Below the pieces are notes generated by a model. It was not told where the DNA came from. It was given only the letters and a program-made list of their open reading frames with translations, and searched no databases. Both the position numbers and the translations under genes were made by a program. From positions 143,813,823 to 143,877,822 of the forward strand of contig QVOM02000034.1 of assembly GCA_003586115.2 (NCBI GenBank): a stretch of DNA of 64,000 bases, given 5' to 3'. Shown here one piece after another: positions 22,650 through 35,599 of this stretch. Source of the stretch: Salvator merianae. Taxonomy: Eukaryota; Chordata; Lepidosauria; Squamata; Teiidae. Within the stretch, counting starts at the first letter, position 1, and the number at the start of each line of letters is the position of its first letter.

Positions 22650-22830
22650 GAAATTATAGTTACCATTTTCAGAGCTTCCACAAATCCCATTTCAAGGGTG
22701 TGCTCTGTTTCACCACCGAAATGGGTTCCCCTTGGTATACCAGACCATGGAGGAGTGCAGGTATACCATACCTACCACATTAATAGATCTTGATTTCAAG
22801 CTCTTCTAGTGAAGCGGACTAGGGTGCCAT
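22650..22830 (+). repeat. GTATACC/CCATGG dispersed repeat, copy near 22.7 kb
   Basis: Carries CACCACCGAAATGGGTTCCC, TGGTATACCAGACCATGGAGG and GTGCAGGTATACC, words shared in order with 27655-27800 and, on the minus strand, 59860-60000. Likely a degraded non-autonomous element. Ends not defined. Confidence 0.45.
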
Positions 22831-24966
22831 TTTGGGTGCTCTAATCTGGCAAGGAATTCTAACCACAGTACTTTTCTGCCCCTAATTTTCCTAGGAAAGA
22901 AACCTTATCAATCCTACATGAATCACAACCTATAGTATTTGCTGCCCAAGGTGATTCTGGTATGGGCTGTGCAGGTGCTCAAGCCCAACATGCACCCACC
23001 TGAATCAGGCATATTTCCAAACATTTCAGTTGTAACAGAGAAAACTAGGGGGAAAGTTGTAGGAGTGAGAGAGGGAGTTGGGTGTATCATCTCCTGAGAA
23101 GCTAAAATGTGCTTGATGGAACTGTACCCAACCACAGAGGGAGGACAAGGGGAAGGATGGGAGGGGTGAAGAAGAAAATAGGTACTATGTGGTTGAATTA
23201 AGGCAGAGGAGACTGAAACATGTGGACAAAGAAAAACAGTTTAAGTGAGCATTATATCATAAGCATGTGATCTCATTAAAACTGCTCCAAGTCCCCTTGT
23301 ATCCTAAAATGGACTAATTTGTTATTGTATGATCATGGCCTTATTGAGTAAGCAGAATTTGTCATGAGTAACCAAGGCAGTTGATATTAACAATTGCTCA
23401 TGTGCTTATGCTAGAGAGAGCCTGTTACTAAGAGCAGCATATCATCAGACATTACAGTTCTTGGGGGAGTATTAAGGATCTGGAATATTTTCCATCCCAT
23501 TCATTGCTACATATATTTACAAATTCTACTGTTTGACAAGTGAGACTGCAATGGGAGTAGGGCTTAATCTTACCATCATCTACATATTTGTTTCAGGAAA
23601 ACCTAAAAGTCCTTGCATCTTTTTTAAAGCATATGTCTTTAACCCAGGTGATCCAATTGTGAATTTACAGCATTTTATCCCTTTTAGCTTTCAGAATGAC
23701 ATTCCGTACCCCGTTGATAATCCAGCAGAAAAAGGATAATTTCTCAAACAGTAACAATTTTATTACTTCAATAGAGTTGAGTATTTGTGTCTGTGCAGCT
23801 GTTATGTCCAAGTATATGTCTTAGATCTTGAGTGAATATAAATAAGAAACTATATTTTGGCTAAAAGAAGGATTTTGCTTTGGCTTTAATTGAATTGCCC
23901 TTTCTCCAGTCACACTTAATCAAATTAACCCACATAAAACTCACTCTTCAAGGCAGCCACAAAGTGTCCTAAAATTGAGAACAAGGCTAGAAAACTGAGT
24001 ATATCTTTTCTAAATTATAAATTTAAGCATGGAAGAATTTAATCAACTCTAAAATAGACAATACACCAGTTCACAATCCACACAGTCCACACAAATGTTG
24101 TTGTTTTCTTTTGAGCAATCAGGAAAGGAGAAGTGTGAAGCTTATGGCCATTTTTGTTTAATTTGTTTCTTCTTCAAATGAAGGTTAATAGACGCATATA
24201 CACAAGCAGAAAAATCAGGAAGGCAGGTGGTGAGATTCTCAGGAGTCTTCATAAATTATTTTATGCATAATGAAGTGAATGATTCATTAAACATCTACTG
24301 TAATACAAGCTCAGGGAATTCTGAGTATCACATGTTATGACTGAGGTCAGGGTTAATACATACACATGTGCTCACACTATACAAGCACACACACACACAA
24401 AATTATTTACCACTGTACTTGTGTAACCATATTTTTATTAAGTAGTTTTTTTTTGTAACTTAAGAATGTATTTATCTGAGGAAAACAAAAGAAAACTACA
24501 GGAATAGTAATACAAGCTTGAGTAGTCATGGGCTCTAAGGCAGTCAAGTTTAAAGTCTGTAGCCATGAGACATTATTATATACAAATGGATATGGATCCT
24601 ATGAAATATAACTATAAGGATTTCAAATACAGAGAATCTGACCAGAATCCCTGGACTCTGTAGAAACTGATTTTCTCTGCTTATCTCTTGAATACGTTAA
24701 CCTGGCGGCTCAGAGAAGCTCAGGAAATTAAGCATTAATAGTTAACAAAAGGTTGGGCAACTATCTGGCATCAACTAGTCCATTGTTCAAATCTACACCT
24801 AGAGAACTTCTCATTAAGAATGTAAATAGCAACATTTAAGCTAATCAACCAGAGTAGTTATCTGTCTATCTGTCTACGTGAAAAAGCACGTGTTTGCTCT
24901 GCTAAAATAAGTTTCCTCCTTGTTCTATTTGGGAAAAAGAATATAAAAAGTTCAGGTTTTTACTAT
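22831..24966. other. No gene recognised
   Basis: AT-rich, unassigned. A short (CA)n is present at about 24388-24399. Confidence 0.5.
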
Positions 24967-25040
24967 TAAGTTAAGGGAAGTTAAGGGAAGTTAAGGGAAG
25001 TTAAGTGAAGTGAAGGGAAGTGAAGTTAAGTTAAGAAGAA
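24967..25040. repeat. (AAGTTAAGGG)n 10-bp tandem repeat
   Basis: About seven units of the decamer TTAAGGGAAG and point variants (TTAAGTGAAG, TGAAGGGAAG), grading into a purine-rich GAAGAAG/GGAGAAG stretch up to about 25120. Confidence 0.9.
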
Positions 25041-25244
25041 GTTAGGAGAAGAGAGGAGTTAGCAGGAGCTGAGGACAGAGGAGAAGACATTATGGAGCAG
25101 GAGAAGAAGAAAGCATCTCAGCGCTATTTTTACCTTCGCTACAAGCTTATTTTTGTTACCTCCCTGAATTGGGAGAAAACAGATTTTTCCAAGGAGCTGC
25201 CTGATTCACTGCTTGCAGTTTCCTTTATTTTCCTTTCTTTTTGA
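25041..25244 (+). other. Purine-rich stretch with a 50-codon open frame
   Basis: After the decamer array, an ATG at 25092 opens a frame of about 50 codons beginning MEQEKKKASQRYFYLRYKL and ending near 25244. Its start is encoded by the purine-rich stretch. I recognise no family. The sequence from about 24890 to 25500 could be the leader of a retroelement, but nothing decisive is visible. Confidence 0.2.
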
Positions 25245-27589
25245 GCTGATTTCACTAAAGAGGGAATTCCATATTTTTCTCTATGCCCCTTGGCAAAAGA
25301 GCTGTTTTTGCTTCTAAAGGAGTAAGGGTTGTGGAGCCGTGTCTACATCCCATTCTCTGATTTTTCATGCATTTTTGCCTGCAAGAGACCCATGCATCTT
25401 TCCCCCCAGATTGTCCTTTTTGCCATAATGAAGTTTCATCTGGAGAAGACTACAGATGGTGAGAGTTTTCCCTTAGTGCTGAGGACATTCTTTAGTCTTC
25501 ATTGCTAGCTTCTTCTAGACTATCTCTCTCTTTCTCTCCCCCCCCCCCCGCCTTCTACCTCTTTTACACACACTAAATAGGTCTCCTTACTTAGTTTGGA
25601 GCCAAGCCTTTTTCTTTTTGCTTTCCAAATGCCAAACTACCTATCCTACCTATGAAACAGGCTGATTCTAACAAATTACTTTGTTTATGGCTATTTCTTT
25701 GGATTTCAATCTTTTTGCTGGGTTATAATAAAAGATGCACCATTCTTTTCAAGGACTACCTCCCCTTTATTTGCATTTCCTATGTCAATTATTAAAACCA
25801 GAACCAAAATATCGATCCTACAAAGGTCTAATATCTGGGCAGAAGCTAATTTCCCCAAAATATCTTCCCAGAGCTCGGCCTTTAACAAGTCTGAAAGGTT
25901 TGTGTTTTAGAAGATCAGCTTATTTTCAGAATTGGCCTAATATATGAATGAAGTTACCTTATATGCCCATTTTTTTCAGGTTGGCCCCAGATTTGGGAAC
26001 TCTGCACTAATTTTGTTTAAAAGATTGACCTCTACAGAGTCAAACCAGTACCCCATGCCTGGCAGAAAAGTCAGTGAAATGGGAAAAAGGGAGCAACAAA
26101 CAGCTGATAGTCTCTCTTACTCCATTTTTATTTCACAAAACGAACAAGCTGTCCTGCATGTTTGGTTTTATCCAATAGCCTGAATTCTGTAGATGTGACC
26201 TATAATTTAGCCATAGTGTGAGGAATGAGCAGCAACACTTGGGAAAGGAATTGGGAAAGAGGGAAAAAAAATACCGTACATGAACAACAAAAGGAATGGG
26301 TCTTTGCTGGCATGGTACCTGCATGAAGCAGGCACATATGTCACTTTTGCTGCCACCGTGTGTCTATAGGGTGAGAGTGACTGAGGGCAAAGCTGTCCTT
26401 CAGAGCATTTAAATCTGCTCTGAGGCATGAAGTTGCAGAGGACACTTCAAAACTCTTGAGCATCTGTCTTAGGGTGTTTTAGGATGGGAGGCTCCTCTGG
26501 CATTTGAGCGCCATACTTCTGGGACTTCATCAGACAGCCTGCCACCATAGACATGGATGCAACCTAATTGTATTAGGTTGATTTTACCTCAGTTTTTATT
26601 TACAATTTATATATTTTAGCTTTTGTTTTCAAATAATGCTTTTGATACAGTCTTACTATCTAATCAACAGGTTATGTGCATACACAAGTCTCTGAGTAGT
26701 TGTAGTTATGTAGCTTTAGGTGGTCAAGTGTGAAAGATTCTGATATGATGAATCTATAATTCATATCTTCATATGGGTATCTTCATAGAGGCCCAAAGGT
26801 AGATTTTTAATATTCCATCTTTCTACAAACTATACTAATGTGGATGCTGCTGTCTGGCAATAAGCACAGCATATTAAAACTCCCCATGTTCAGTTATTAG
26901 AACAGCCACAGCTACAAAACTATTGTTGCAAATAAGAGACACTCAACAGTAAAATCTCAGAAATTTTAATGCCCATGATATGTATCTTCAGTGCTCAGCT
27001 TTAATTCAGGTTTCTTTTCCCATGTCTCACAGAAACAGATTATGAAGCACAAAGGTTCTAAAGCTGTATAAATTATTCAAATGTAGCAGCTTATCTTTGT
27101 GCAAAAACCTTGGGGCTTTTGCTGTTATTTTTATTTTGTTATTATTTATTTTCTTGTGCAACAGATTTTCAGGAAAGTTGATCACCTCCTCTGAAATCCC
27201 CAGAAAGTATGTTGGATGGTCTGCTTGCAGGCATTTGTATTAAATGACTGACCTTCCTTATCCTACAAGTAATGAACAGTCATGAATTTTCTTTTCCACT
27301 TAGTAGAGCCAAATTTAATCCTGTATAACAGGTTCTAAAGACATTCATAAATTCTAGAATTTGGGGACTTTTATATACAGCTTTTTTTGCCTCTTCTTTT
27401 CATCTACTTTTAGTTAGTTAGTAATCCTTCACTCAAAAGAAGGGATCTAAAGCAATCTAAAAGCTGCTCATGACGTATGATACATATGGCATATTTGGTC
27501 CATGAAACTCTTACCTTTGTTGATCAAAACTAATAAGCTCAGGATGCTTTACAGCTTAAGCAGGGTAGATGGATTGCTCCTGTCTTGGT
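25245..27589. other. No gene recognised
   Basis: Unassigned, with a T/C-rich stretch ending in a C run near 25540-25549. Confidence 0.45.
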
Positions 27590-27900
27590 ACAAAGCTGCC
27601 TGCATGAGGATGGCCTGTTCTGCACCAGCCCCTGCACCAGCTCTGAAGCTTAGAGCCAGTGTGTGAGTTGTACCACCAAAATGGGTCTCCTGCAGTATAC
27701 TGCACCACTGAGGCATACCATCTGCACACCTTCATGGTCAGGTATACTATCTCTGGGTATGCTGGTAGATCAGAGCAGCACACCATTTTGGCTGGAGTAT
27801 ACTGGGGGGGGGGGCAGGGCCTCTGCTTTTCCGTATGGCACAACCCCAGTTTAGACCATGGTCTGGTCTACTATCCAGAGTGGAAAGCCCAGATGTCTCC
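27590..27900 (+). repeat. GTATACC/CCATGG dispersed repeat, copy near 27.7 kb
   Basis: Shares GTACCACCAAAATGGGTCTCC, TGCAGTATACTGC, CACCTTCATGGTCAGGTATAC and CATTTTGGCTGGAGTATAC with the copies at 22650 and 59840-60090. It starts near GGCCTGTTCTGCACCAGCCCC, a sequence like the TIRs of the GGGCC family. A G run lies at 27806-27815. Confidence 0.45.
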
Positions 27901-29679
27901 TAGCCTTATCAATGTCCACTGAACTATCAACTGATCAAACCTGCACTGTGTCATACTGGGCCCGAAGGTATTAATTCCACAAGTGATTCTTCTCACTCAT
28001 AGCAAAAAACACAGTTTGTACTGTCTTTAGATGCAGTCATGCCGTTCAATCTAATGGTAGGGCCAGCTGAGCATGAAAACTGCTTGTAAGTTACTGAAAA
28101 AGTTCACCTGTGCACTGCCTGCCATCACCTCCATTCCAGGCAATGTTTGCTACAGGTGTACTATCCCAGAATATTTATACAAGGAGCTGCAGGAAAACAA
28201 TATCTCTTCACATTAATTTCCATTCTCCTGACAAGTAAGCCCTATTGCAAAAAGAAGATGAATAAGAAGAAAACCGGGAAAGAAAAGGAACTAAAACAAA
28301 TCAACATGAAAAATTCCATTTAATCCTTAGATTAAAACTTCATACATACTAGGTAGGTATCTCTAATGTAAACTCACTGAAGAATGTAATGCTCATTTGT
28401 TTCCCAAACTCCTCACTGGTTCATTTGAAATGTTTTTGTTTCACTTTTTATTACAATAAGGTGGTTAGTATCCAAAATGTGGAATTTAGAGAATTATGAT
28501 GAAAAAACTCCCTTTATTTTCTGAAATCTAACTCAGTGTTTGCTTATTTTTTTTTTCTTTTCCATTTAAATCTTCTGCACCAGCAACAATATCATGCATC
28601 TAAAAGCCTAAGCCTGTTAATTATTTATACGTGTAATGTTTTCTGTCAGGATGTGTATGAAGCTATTTTTTACAGTTTGGTTCTAATTGAATCATGAACG
28701 GCTACCATCAGTTCTATGAACCAGTTTGGTAGTCTGCAAACCAGGCAATGAACCCCTATCAATTTTCTGGCTCTCCCAGGCTTGCCTGTAGCCATGTCCT
28801 CTGCTTCTCAGATTGTGTTGTGACCTCCTCCCAATATGTCCATGATTTCTCTTGTTGTGTCTGTGTCCTCATATGTTTTCACATCCTGTCTTCCAGACAG
28901 CCCAGAATGGGCTGCTGCTGGCAACCATGAGATTCTCTAGCAGGCTGACTGACCTACTTTCCCAGCTTACTAGGCCTTCTGCAATGAAGGACCATGTCCC
29001 TCCCAGCAGGCAAAGCATGGCTTGAACATGTTGGCCAAGTTTGTCCATGTGCTTCTATGCTTATCCTGCTGAGATGACCCATGATTCTCCATTTTGAAAG
29101 GCCTGATATCCTGGGAAAACAGGTAAATTGGCCTGCCTAAAAATTACATGGCTGCAGGCAGTGCCCCAGCCCAGGCTGCCTCAAAGATGGGATGTAAAAA
29201 GGTAAGGATGAGAAAAGGGACACCATAGATGTATTTAGAGTAGACTATGACATGATCAGAATAAAAAAGTGAGAGGCCATGGATGGAATTGAGAAAGTGA
29301 GGAACAAGACTGGAGGATCAAACTGTTGAACATTTTGGGTTGAATGAAAGTCTTTCAAATCTTGCAAGACTGGGTCTGGTGTTAAACCCATTTATTCTCC
29401 CCTCCCTGGTCTGGGTCTGAAATGGTTCTAAGCTGAACTGGTTTATAGATCTCTAATTTCTATATTTTATGACATTATAGAACATGTAAGTTATGCAAGC
29501 AATACACTGTACTTTATCTGTATGACTTTGACCATCACTACCCCTTTTACTTTATGCAGAAATAATAGATAGGAATCACTAGCACCCATGTGAACATTTC
29601 CCCTTCATGGATCACTGCCTTTTCTTTTCTTTTTTTTGGGGGGGCTACATTTTTTAAATGAAGCTGTGAACTATGCTGT
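27901..29679. other. No gene recognised
   Basis: Unassigned sequence; a T/G run lies at about 29629-29643. Confidence 0.45.
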
Positions 29680-31084
29680 GCAGGGCCACCTAAGATGTAC
29701 AGCTCATAGTGGAGAGATCAGATCAAGTCTAATCCACAGGAGAATGAAATGGCAAACCACTCCAGTATCTCTACCAAGAAAACCCTATAGACATTATCAA
29801 ATGGCTAAGGTATGACATTGAAATATGAGCCCCTAAGGTCAGAAGACATACAGTACAACACTGGGGAAGAGTAGAAGGTAACTAGAAGTAGTACCAGAGA
29901 AGTAGTACCAGTACTAAAGTGACTAGGCCAAAGCTGAAAGGACACTCAGCTGTAGACATGTCTGGTGGTGAAAAGAAAGTCCAGTAGAGTAAAAAATAAT
30001 ATACATAGAAACCTGGAATGAATCAGAAAGAAGTACCCACCATGGTCCATATAAGAGTGAGAAAAACAGTACTGGGTTACAATCTTAAAGATGACAGATT
30101 GATTTGTGTTTGAATTCAAGACAAACTGTTCAACAACATGGTAATCCAAGTCTGTGCCCCAACCATTGATGCTGAAGAGACTGAGGTTGCCCAGTTCTAC
30201 AATGATCTGCTACACCTTTTAGGACTAACACCAAAAAAAAAAAGAAAAAGATGCCAGTTTCATCATAGGGAACTGGAATGCTAAAGTAGGAAATCAAAAG
30301 ATAACTGGAGTAACAGGTAAGTTTGACCTTGTAGTACAAAACGAAATAGGGCAGAGACAATTAGATATTTGTCAAATAAACTCTTGGGTCATGGCAAAAA
30401 TCTCTTTTCCAGAAGCCCAAAAGGTGACTCTATATATGAACATAACCAGGTGGTCAATACAGAAACTAGATTGATTATACACATTGAAGCCATAGATGGA
30501 GAGACTCTATACAGCCAGTAAAAATAAGACCTGGAGCTGACTGTGACTCAGTTTATGAGTTTCTTATTGCAAAGTTCAGACTTAAATTGAAGAAAGTAGA
30601 GAAAACCATTGTACAGGTATGATCTAAATAATATCCCCATGAATATATCGTGAAGGTAATGAATAGATTATAGAGATTGATGCTTGTAAACAGAATACCT
30701 AAAAAAACTATAGACGGAGGTCAGTGACATCGTACAGTAACAAAAAAAGTGCTCCAAAGAAAAAGAAGAACAAAAAAGCAAAATAGCTGTCTGATGAGGC
30801 TTTGCAAATAGCTGAGGAAAGAAGGAAAGCAAAAGGCAAGGAAGAGAGAAAAGTACAGCCAACTGAATGCAGGTTTCCAGATAATAGCAAGAAGAAATAA
30901 GAACACTTTCTTAAATAAGCAATGCAAAGAAATAGAAGAAAATAATTGAATGGAAAAGACAAGATATAGCTTCAAGAAAACTGCAGATATCAAATGAATG
31001 TTTCATGCAAAAAGAGCAACAACAAGGCTGGCAAGGGTAATGGAATTCCGGCTGAACTATTTTAAATCCTAAAAGATGATGAAG
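29680..31084 (+). mobile_element. RTE-BovB LINE, 5' part (endonuclease region), degraded
   Basis: Translating in changing frames gives recognisable BovB protein: DRLICV, VIQVCAPTIDAEETEVAQFY, LLGLTPKK, then GADCDS..EFLIAKFRLKLKKV and, near 31030-31080, GNGIPAELFKILKDD. These cover the leader, the apurinic endonuclease and the linker up to the start of the reverse transcriptase. Many frameshifts and stops show an old, dead copy. The downstream RT core is missing; the 3' part resumes at 33460 after a CR1-type element. BovB is known for horizontal spread among vertebrates and is abundant in squamates. Confidence 0.82.
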
Positions 31085-33450
31085 AGAAAGTGGATTCTGG
31101 ACTTGATGCTAAGTAATGCTCATGATCTGCTATAAGATGCCACTGTGGTTGATGTAATAGGTAACAGTGACCTCAATGTGATAACTTTTAACTTAAATAC
31201 AGACAGTATGTTAATGGCAAAATCTAACACAGAGACCTTAAATTTCATAAAGAAGGCTTCCCAAAAGTGAGGAAACTAGTAAAAAAGAAATTGGAATGAA
31301 AAGTTAGAAGAGTCCAATTGTTCCAAAAAGCATGGAGATTATTTACAAATACAATAATGGAGGTTCAATTAGAATGCATACCTAAAAGAAGGGGACTGCC
31401 AAGTCCAAGAGAACATGGCTTACAAGTGCAGTACAGGAAGTCATTAAAAGCAATTAAAGGTCATTTAGAAAATTGAAGGCTTATCCTAATGAGAATAATA
31501 GGAAGGAACATCAATTCTGGCAGAAAATATGCAAGGCAGCAATTAGAAATGCTAAAAAAAGAATACTTTGAGGAGCACATTGCCAACAACATCAAAGAAA
31601 TAATAAATTCTTTAAGTACATCAGAAGTAGGAATCCAACCGGAAAGCAATTGGACCATTAGATGACAATGGACAGAAAGGGATAATTAAAAAGGACATTG
31701 AGATTGCAGAGATGGCGAATGAATTATTTGACTTTGTTTTCACTGAGAAAGGCAGAGCACATAGGCCTGCAGCCTAGCCTATACTTTCACAGAGGGAGTC
31801 AGAAAAATTAATGTGATAGATGTAATCAGGGAGGAAGTCTTTGCATGTCTTAATAAACTAAGTGTTAACAAATCATCAGCACTAGATAGAATTCATCCAA
31901 GAGTTCTTAAAGACCTCAACTGTGGAATTGCTGATCTTCTAGACAAAATATATATTCTTTCCCAAAGATCTGCCTCTGAGCCTAAAGACCGGAAGGTAGC
32001 AAACATAGCACTATTCTTCAAAAAAGAATCCAGGAATTATCCATGAAATTACAGACCAATCAGCTTAACATCAAATACAGATGAAGTGTTGGAAACCATA
32101 ATTAAGGATAAAATTAGTACACACATATAGGAGCAAGTACTGCTGAAAGAAAATCAGCAAGGTTTCTGCAAAGATAAATCATGCCTTACTAACTAAGAAT
32201 TCTTTGAGAGTATTAAGCACATGGATAAAGGTGATCCAGTTGACAATGTCTATGTGCACTTTCAGAAGGCTTTTTACAAAGTTCCTCTTCAAAAGCTCCA
32301 GAATAAACTCAACAGTAATGGGATAAGAGGAGAGGTCTTGTACTGGATTAGCAATTGTGTAAAGGACAAGAAACAGAGATCACTGATGAATACACAGTTC
32401 TCAGGGTGGAATGAAGTAGAAAGTGAGGTTCCCCCACTTTTTCTGTGCTTTTTTAATTTATTTGTAAATGATCTAGAGGTAGGGATAAGTAGTAAGATAG
32501 ATTTTGCTGTTGACACTCAATTATTCAGGGTATAAAAACTGAAAGGGATTGTGAAGAGCTTCAGAGGGATCTCTGGATATTAGGGGAATGGGCAATGTGT
32601 TTCCGTCTAAGTGCAAAGTAATGCACATAAGGACAAATAATCCAAGTTGTACTTATAAACTGATAGGGGCTAATCTTTCTATGCCTCACCAAGAAAGAGA
32701 TCTTGGGGTTCCAGCTGACAGCTCAATGAAGGTGTCAACCCAGTGGGTGGCAGCAATGAAAAACGCAAATGCAATGCTAGGGGTAATTAGGAAGAGAATA
32801 GAAAATAAGTCAGTAAGCAACATCGTGCCTCTCTATAAATCTATGGTGAGACCACATTTGGAATAATGTGTACAATTCTTAACACACCTTAGAAAGGATA
32901 TCCTGGAACTGGAAAATGTGAAAAAAGGAAAACCAGAATGATAAAGGGGCTAGAACACCTCCCTTATGAAATCAGGTTGCAATATCTGGGTCTCTTCAGC
33001 CTTGAGGAGTTTGACTGAAGTGTATAAAATCATGCAAGGTATGAAAAAGATGGATAGAGAAAAAATATTTTCTGTATCACACAACATTTGAACCAAGGGG
33101 CACTCTATGAAGTTATTGGGTTATTGGTCTATAAAATATACTACCAGAAGAAGTGGTGACAGCAAGTAGTCTACATAGCTTTAAGAAAGGGTTAGACAAA
33201 TTCATGGAGGACAGGTATATTGATGACTGCTAGAACTGATGGCTAGTTATTGCCTCCAGGTTGAAGAGACAGACAGGATACCTCTAAAGGATATTTGCAG
33301 GAAGTTGAGAGTAGGTGAAGTTTTTGCCTTTGTATTCTCCTTGAGAACATTCAGAAGCAATTGCTGGCCCACTGTATGAGATAGGATAATGGACTAAATG
33401 GGCTGTGGCCTGATCTGGCAGGGCTCCTCTTATGTTCTTATGCTTTTATA
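31085..33450 (+). mobile_element. CR1-type LINE (TTCTTATG-tailed), degraded, lying within BovB
   Basis: Reads in broken frames as a CR1-clade ORF2. An RT start (REEVFACLNKLSVNKSSALDRIHPRVLK) is followed by the motif A region (NVYVHFQKAFYKVP), WISNCVKDKKQR, EVPPLFLCFFNLFVNDLE, a decayed catalytic box (FAVDT), HIRTNNPSCTYKL and ERDLGVPADSSMKVS. The 3' end is GGCTGTGGCCTGATCTGGCA followed by CTTATGTTCTTATG, with no poly-A. The same 3' end occurs at 48530-48687 (+), 50591-50720 (-), 60090 (-) and 63036 (+), and differs from the CTATG-tailed CR1 at 18796. Endonuclease only partly present. Confidence 0.85.
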
Positions 33451-33459
33451 GGGGGAAGA

Positions 33460-34045
33460 AATGGTAATGGATTTATATTCTAGGCTCAAAGATCACTGAA
33501 GATGGTAAATGCTACCACAAAATTAAAAGATACTTGTTCTTTTGGGAGGAAAACTATGGTAAACCTTTACAATATATTATAAAACAGAGACATTGCTCTG
33601 CTGACAAAGGTCTGTATAATCACAGTTATGATTTTCCCAGTAAACATGCATGACTGTGAAGCTGAGTCATAAGGGAGGCTGACTGCTTAAGAATCAATGC
33701 TTTTGAATTGTGCTGTTGGAGAAGACTTTTCAGGCTTCCTTAGACTGCAAGAAGATCAAATCAGTCAATTTGAAAGGAAATTAACCCTGACAGCCCCCTG
33801 GATGGACAAACAGTGAAGGAAGAACACAAATACTTTGGCCACATGACAAGACAGGTTTCACTGGAGAAGACCCTGATGCTGGGAAAGATTGAAGGCAAAA
33901 GGTGAAGGGGACGACAGATGATGAGATGCTTAGAGAGTTGTATGGAGGCAACAAACATGAGCTTGGACAGATTCCATGAGACAGTAGAGACAGGATGCAT
34001 AGAGTCATGAAGGGTTGGTTACGACTGAAAGACTAAACAACAATA
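33460..34045 (+). mobile_element. RTE-BovB LINE, 3' end
   Basis: Continues the BovB of 29680-31084. Peptide words GSKITEDGKCYHKIK, RINAFELCCWRRLFRLP, TARRSNQSI, KYFGHMTRQVSLEKTLMLGKIEG and GRQMMRCLES match the BovB C-terminus. The element ends with GACTGAAAGACTAAACAAC and a short AAT/ACA tail. The RT core that should lie between the two parts (roughly from the RT start to the post-catalytic region) is absent. Confidence 0.85.
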
Positions 34046-34539
34046 ATGTGAATGTTTGAACCTATGGGTGTGTTTGTATATCACACTTCTGTGAGCTGTG
34101 AGGTCACAAGGTCTGCCTAAAACCTCCCTCATAACTTAATGAGCATGCTGGCCAAGTGGAGTGTCGGAATGGACCTGTACTCAGACAGCCACCATCCCAT
34201 TGTAAGCATCCTGTAGAGCACTTTGAAGACAAATGCTGTGATCAGACACAGGAAAAAAAAAAGAATAATTCTGAGACATTTTATTGAAGGCTTTGAGGTA
34301 GGATTGTTCACACCCCCTCCCCTTTTCATAAACATTCTGTGCTAGAAAAGGTGGATTAGTGAAGGTTTTTGACACAAAGGCCATACATTGTCTCTCTGAG
34401 ATGCCCAAGCTCGCATCTATCTCCTGGGTGAGAGCCAGGAGGTCCTTCTGTATGCCCAATGCCAGAAGCTGATCACCTTGAATGGACAGAGCCTAGGCTT
34501 TTTCTTCTTTAAGGGGGGTTGTTAAGTGGAGAGGGCTAC
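34046..34539. other. No gene recognised
   Basis: Unassigned spacer between BovB and L2; includes an A run near 34253-34262. Confidence 0.4.
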
Positions 34540-35460
34540 AGTTCAGGGTGGTATAGGGGAGGGAACAATATGCTTCTTGATGCACAGGGAGGCAGGGAGA
34601 GAAATGGTGCTGGGAAACAGAAGAATCAGAATAATAGAAGCAGTGATAGATGCATTAAAGCTATTACTCCTTCTGGTCTGCTTTCTAGCTGGCAGAGTCT
34701 GGGGATGCCTATCAACTGGCCCACTGCTCTGGTAATGCTGTTACAAAGTGTAGGGCAGTCCAGAATAAAACATCTCCCACTCATAATTTGATTCTGCATG
34801 AAGGGGATGATCCGACATGCCTTACTAAGACCTGGATGGAGTACTAATCTCCATCTAGACTGGTTCAGCAAGATTCTTATCCTTGCTGGATAGGAGGAAT
34901 TTGGTCCCAGTGATCCACGCTCTGGTAACTTCTAGACTAGGCTACTGCAATGTGCTCTACATGGGACTATCCTTGAAGATGTTTTGGAAGCTGGAACTAG
35001 TGCAGAATGTAGCAGCTCTATCACTGATTAGAGTTTCTGGTCAGGCTCATATTACACCGATCTTGAAAGATTTGCACTGGTTGTATATTTGCTACCTAAT
35101 CTGATTCAAGGTGCTGATTTTAACATACAAAGCCCTAAATGGGTTGGGCCCTGGATATCTTAAGGAGTGTCTTCTCCCAAACAGACTTGTTTTTTGTATT
35201 AAGATCACAAGGAGAGGTACTTATAATTCCACCAGCCTCAGAAGTTGGAGCAACGGGGGCACATGAGAAGGTCTTTTCTGTGGTGATCCTCTGGCTGTGG
35301 AACAGTCTGATACTGGAAGTATGCCAGGCATTAATGAAGTATGATATTCAGTGCTTGGTTAAAACATTCTTCTTTTCCCAGCACCACTCTGAACACTATC
35401 CTGTCACAAATGGAACCCTAGGGTGCTGGTGGGATATAAATATCTGGAATAAATAAATAA
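34540..35460 (+). mobile_element. L2 LINE with 5' and 3' parts joined
   Basis: Near 34750-34840 one frame reads CRAVQNKTSPTHNLILHEGD followed by DPTCLTKTWME, the start of the L2 endonuclease. By about 34870 the sequence is already in the far 3' part of ORF2: VTSRLGYCNVLYMGL, KLELVQNVAALSL, HITPILKDLHWL, KALNGLGPGYL. The element ends with the L2 3' signature GGATATAAATATCTGG followed by AATAAATAAATAAA. The rest of the endonuclease and the RT are missing. Confidence 0.8.
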
Positions 35461-35599
35461 ACAAGCTGCTGGTAGTATGTTTATTATGATCGTTCTTTGA
35501 GATAACTTTAATGTTTTGGCTAAAGAGAGCAAGAATGTCTGCAGAACATTGTTTTCAAGTGTTCCCACAGAACAATCTGTTCATTTCCACACTGTCCAG

